IMG/VR virus record: IMGVR_UViG_3300043448_000258
Coordinates: 1-23,483 of that record
Origin: a virus
Direction: 5' to 3' (one strand)
DNA length: 23,483 nucleotides
A program made the translations under genes and the position numbers. Below are positions 22,427-23,483 of this stretch, piece after piece. The first letter of the stretch is position 1. Each line of letters opens with the position of its first letter. The notes under the pieces were generated by a model. It saw only the letters and a list, made by a program, of their open reading frames with translations. It searched no databases and had not been told where the DNA came from.

Positions 22427-23214
22427 CAGTCGAGGTCGTATGTAATGGCGGTTCGGTTGCCGTCAGTGTCCACCGTCGCGACGATGCGGTCTGCACCGTC
22501 AGCAACAGCATTGCGAATGGTCACGGTCGTGGTTCCGCCGCCGCTGATCTTGCCCGCCGTCGCCGCTGCAACCAGTCTCAGCGCTTGTCTCAGTGTCAGG
22601 CCCGTCTCAATGTCCTCCTGATCGAGCAGGTAGGACGAGAAGCCTTGTGCCTCCAGCGTCACCGCAGGCGCAAATGACCCTGCCAACGAGCCCGACGCGT
22701 ACCGGATCGCCTCGAAACTCGCGACACCCGTAAACGCGCCCGTGATGTTGCCCTTGGCGACCACAGAGCCGCTGAAGCTTGCCACGCCTGCGAATGAACC
22801 CGCCGCGCCCAGAGCCGCCGTGACGTTGCCTGAGAAGGCCCCGACACCTGCAAACGAGCCGACGCCCGAGACGACGAGCTGACCCGTGCCGGTGAACGTC
22901 GCCGCGCCATCGAACGTGCCGACGATGTTCCGACCGGCAGCGATGTTGCCAGACCAGCTTGCAACGCCGATGCTTTCCGAGTGGCTGGACAGACCACCAG
23001 GCTTCTGCGGCAGCATCCAGCTTGACGGGTGCAGGTGTCCCGCTGGAATGCCCGACTTGCCCGAATAGCCTTCTGCCGTGAAGATGTTCCGCTTGGTGCC
23101 CGTCTTGTCCGTGTTTGTGGGCAGCGTGTACGGATAGGCGTTGTTACTGGCCGTCGCTCCAAAGATGCGAACGCCCGCCGAGGCATCCCGGTAGCCGTTC
23201 TGAAGCAGGCCCAT
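22426..23214 (-). CDS. Structural protein with ~20-residue tandem repeats
   Basis: 262 aa, starting at ATG 23214 in TAATG overlap with the preceding gene. Residues 1-78 are a non-repetitive domain (MGLLQNGYRDASAGVRIFGA, LHPSSWMLPQKPGGL). Residues 79-198 hold about six copies of a 20-residue unit, best seen as GTFDGAATFTG (99), GSFAGVGAFSG (119), GSFAGVASFSG (139) and GAFTGVASFEA (159). The C-terminal segment (GLTLRQALRLVAAATAGKIS ... ADRIVATVDTDGNRTAITYD) is a module I recognise at the end of other phage structural proteins. The repeats suggest a beta-solenoid or stacked-strand rod, so it may be a fibre-like virion protein. The assignment is by composition and context. Confidence 0.75.
   Translation of the reverse strand: MGLLQNGYRDASAGVRIFGATASNNAYPYTLPTNTDKTGTKRNIFTAEGYSGKSGIPAGHLHPSSWMLPQKPGGLSSHSESIGVASWSGNIAAGRNIVGTFDGAATFTGTGQLVVSGVGSFAGVGAFSGNVTAALGAAGSFAGVASFSGSVVAKGNITGAFTGVASFEAIRYASGSLAGSFAPAVTLEAQGFSSYLLDQEDIETGLTLRQALRLVAAATAGKISGGGTTTVTIRNAVADGADRIVATVDTDGNRTAITYDLD
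22621..22980 (-). repeat. Tandem repeat of a 60-bp / 20-residue unit inside the structural gene
   Basis: Six units of exactly 20 codons can be laid out without gaps. The core is Gly-(Ser/Thr/Ala)-Phe-x-Gly-x-Ala-(Ser/Thr)-Phe-(Ser/Thr)-Gly, strongest in the middle four and decayed at both ends (GVASWSGN at the start, GSFAPAVTLEA at the end). The DNA copies have diverged at third positions, so selection on the protein is more likely than recent slippage. Confidence 0.75.
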
Positions 23215-23483
23215 TACCCACCATAGGCCCAGTCAAAGTCGGCCATGATCGTACCGCCCGACGTCGTCGCGCCGGTCTGGAACATGAGGAACTGGATGTT
23301 TGCCCCGTCATTGATCCGAGGCAGCGACGGAAAGGCGTTTACGAAGTCCAGCTTCGTGTAAAGGCCCGTCGCCGGGACGGGGATCGTCCACAGAGGCTTG
23401 CACAGGCCGATGATGACCGTGCCTGATGCGTGCGCCGTACCAGACCAGACCAGCGAGACAATGTCGCTGATGCCCGTGTCGCC
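23214..23483 (-). CDS. Structural protein, C-terminal part only (N-terminus beyond the window)
   Basis: The last 89 codons are visible, in frame to the window edge. The sequence is beta-rich: VSLVWSGTAHASGTVIIGLC, KPLWTIPVPATGLYTKLDFV, NAFPSLPRINDGANIQFLMF, ending in FDWAYGG. There is no membrane segment. The TAA shares one base with the next ATG (TAATG), so it belongs to the same transcriptional series. The pattern fits a virion surface or tail-associated beta-sandwich protein, but too little is present to name it. Confidence 0.65.
   Translation of the reverse strand, partial: GDTGISDIVSLVWSGTAHASGTVIIGLCKPLWTIPVPATGLYTKLDFVNAFPSLPRINDGANIQFLMFQTGATTSGGTIMADFDWAYGG

Noticed and set aside
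22621-22980. CRISPR-like array
   Set aside because: The 60-bp periodicity is in frame and coding, copies are diverged at third positions, and there are no unique spacers.

Overview
The window is part of the virion-assembly region of a tailed dsDNA bacteriophage or prophage. It probably has a short-tailed, P22-like architecture: a gp4-like head-tail adaptor, three consecutive ejection-protein-like genes in the P22 gp7/gp20/gp16 order, a gp10-like tail-hub protein and a beta-helical tailspike. The DNA is GC-rich (about 60% by eye) and GTG or TTG starts are frequent. This suggests a high-GC Gram-negative host, perhaps an alphaproteobacterium, but that is inference only. No integrase, terminase, portal, endolysin, tRNA or rRNA gene is visible. 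Terminase and portal would be expected beyond position 23483, which is upstream in transcription.

Twenty-seven genes are read from the minus strand as one tightly packed series, so the biological order runs from 23483 down to 1. Thirteen of the 26 junctions overlap, mostly as ATGA/GTGA or TGATG/TAATG. (1) 23483-21690: a partial structural gene, two proteins sharing glycine/phenylalanine-rich repeats, and a small helical protein. (2) 21748-18191: a GroES-like co-chaperonin, a small protein, the scaffold, two small head proteins and the major capsid protein, followed by a GC-rich hairpin. (3) 18112-13869: a predicted jelly-roll protein, a small structural protein, a four-cysteine zinc-ribbon-like protein, a tail fibre, the gp4-like adaptor, a small basic protein and a GNAT acetyltransferase. 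(4) 13869-8047: three ejection-type proteins of 315, 480 and 1148 aa. (5) 7808-2687: the gp10-like hub, a small tail protein, the tailspike and a possible fibre-assembly chaperone. (6) 2680-1: two membrane/coiled-coil proteins and a DnaK (Hsp70)-like ATPase cut by the window edge.

The only convincing plus-strand genes are two tiny membrane proteins at 7720-7857 and 7909-8088. Each has a good Shine-Dalgarno sequence, and they sit in the one real gap of the minus-strand series.

The most unusual features are the DnaK-like gene translationally coupled to a multi-pass membrane coiled-coil protein at the end of the tail module, its coexistence with a GroES-like gene beside scaffold and capsid, and the antisense membrane-protein island. 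There is no gene-free stretch longer than 300 bases.
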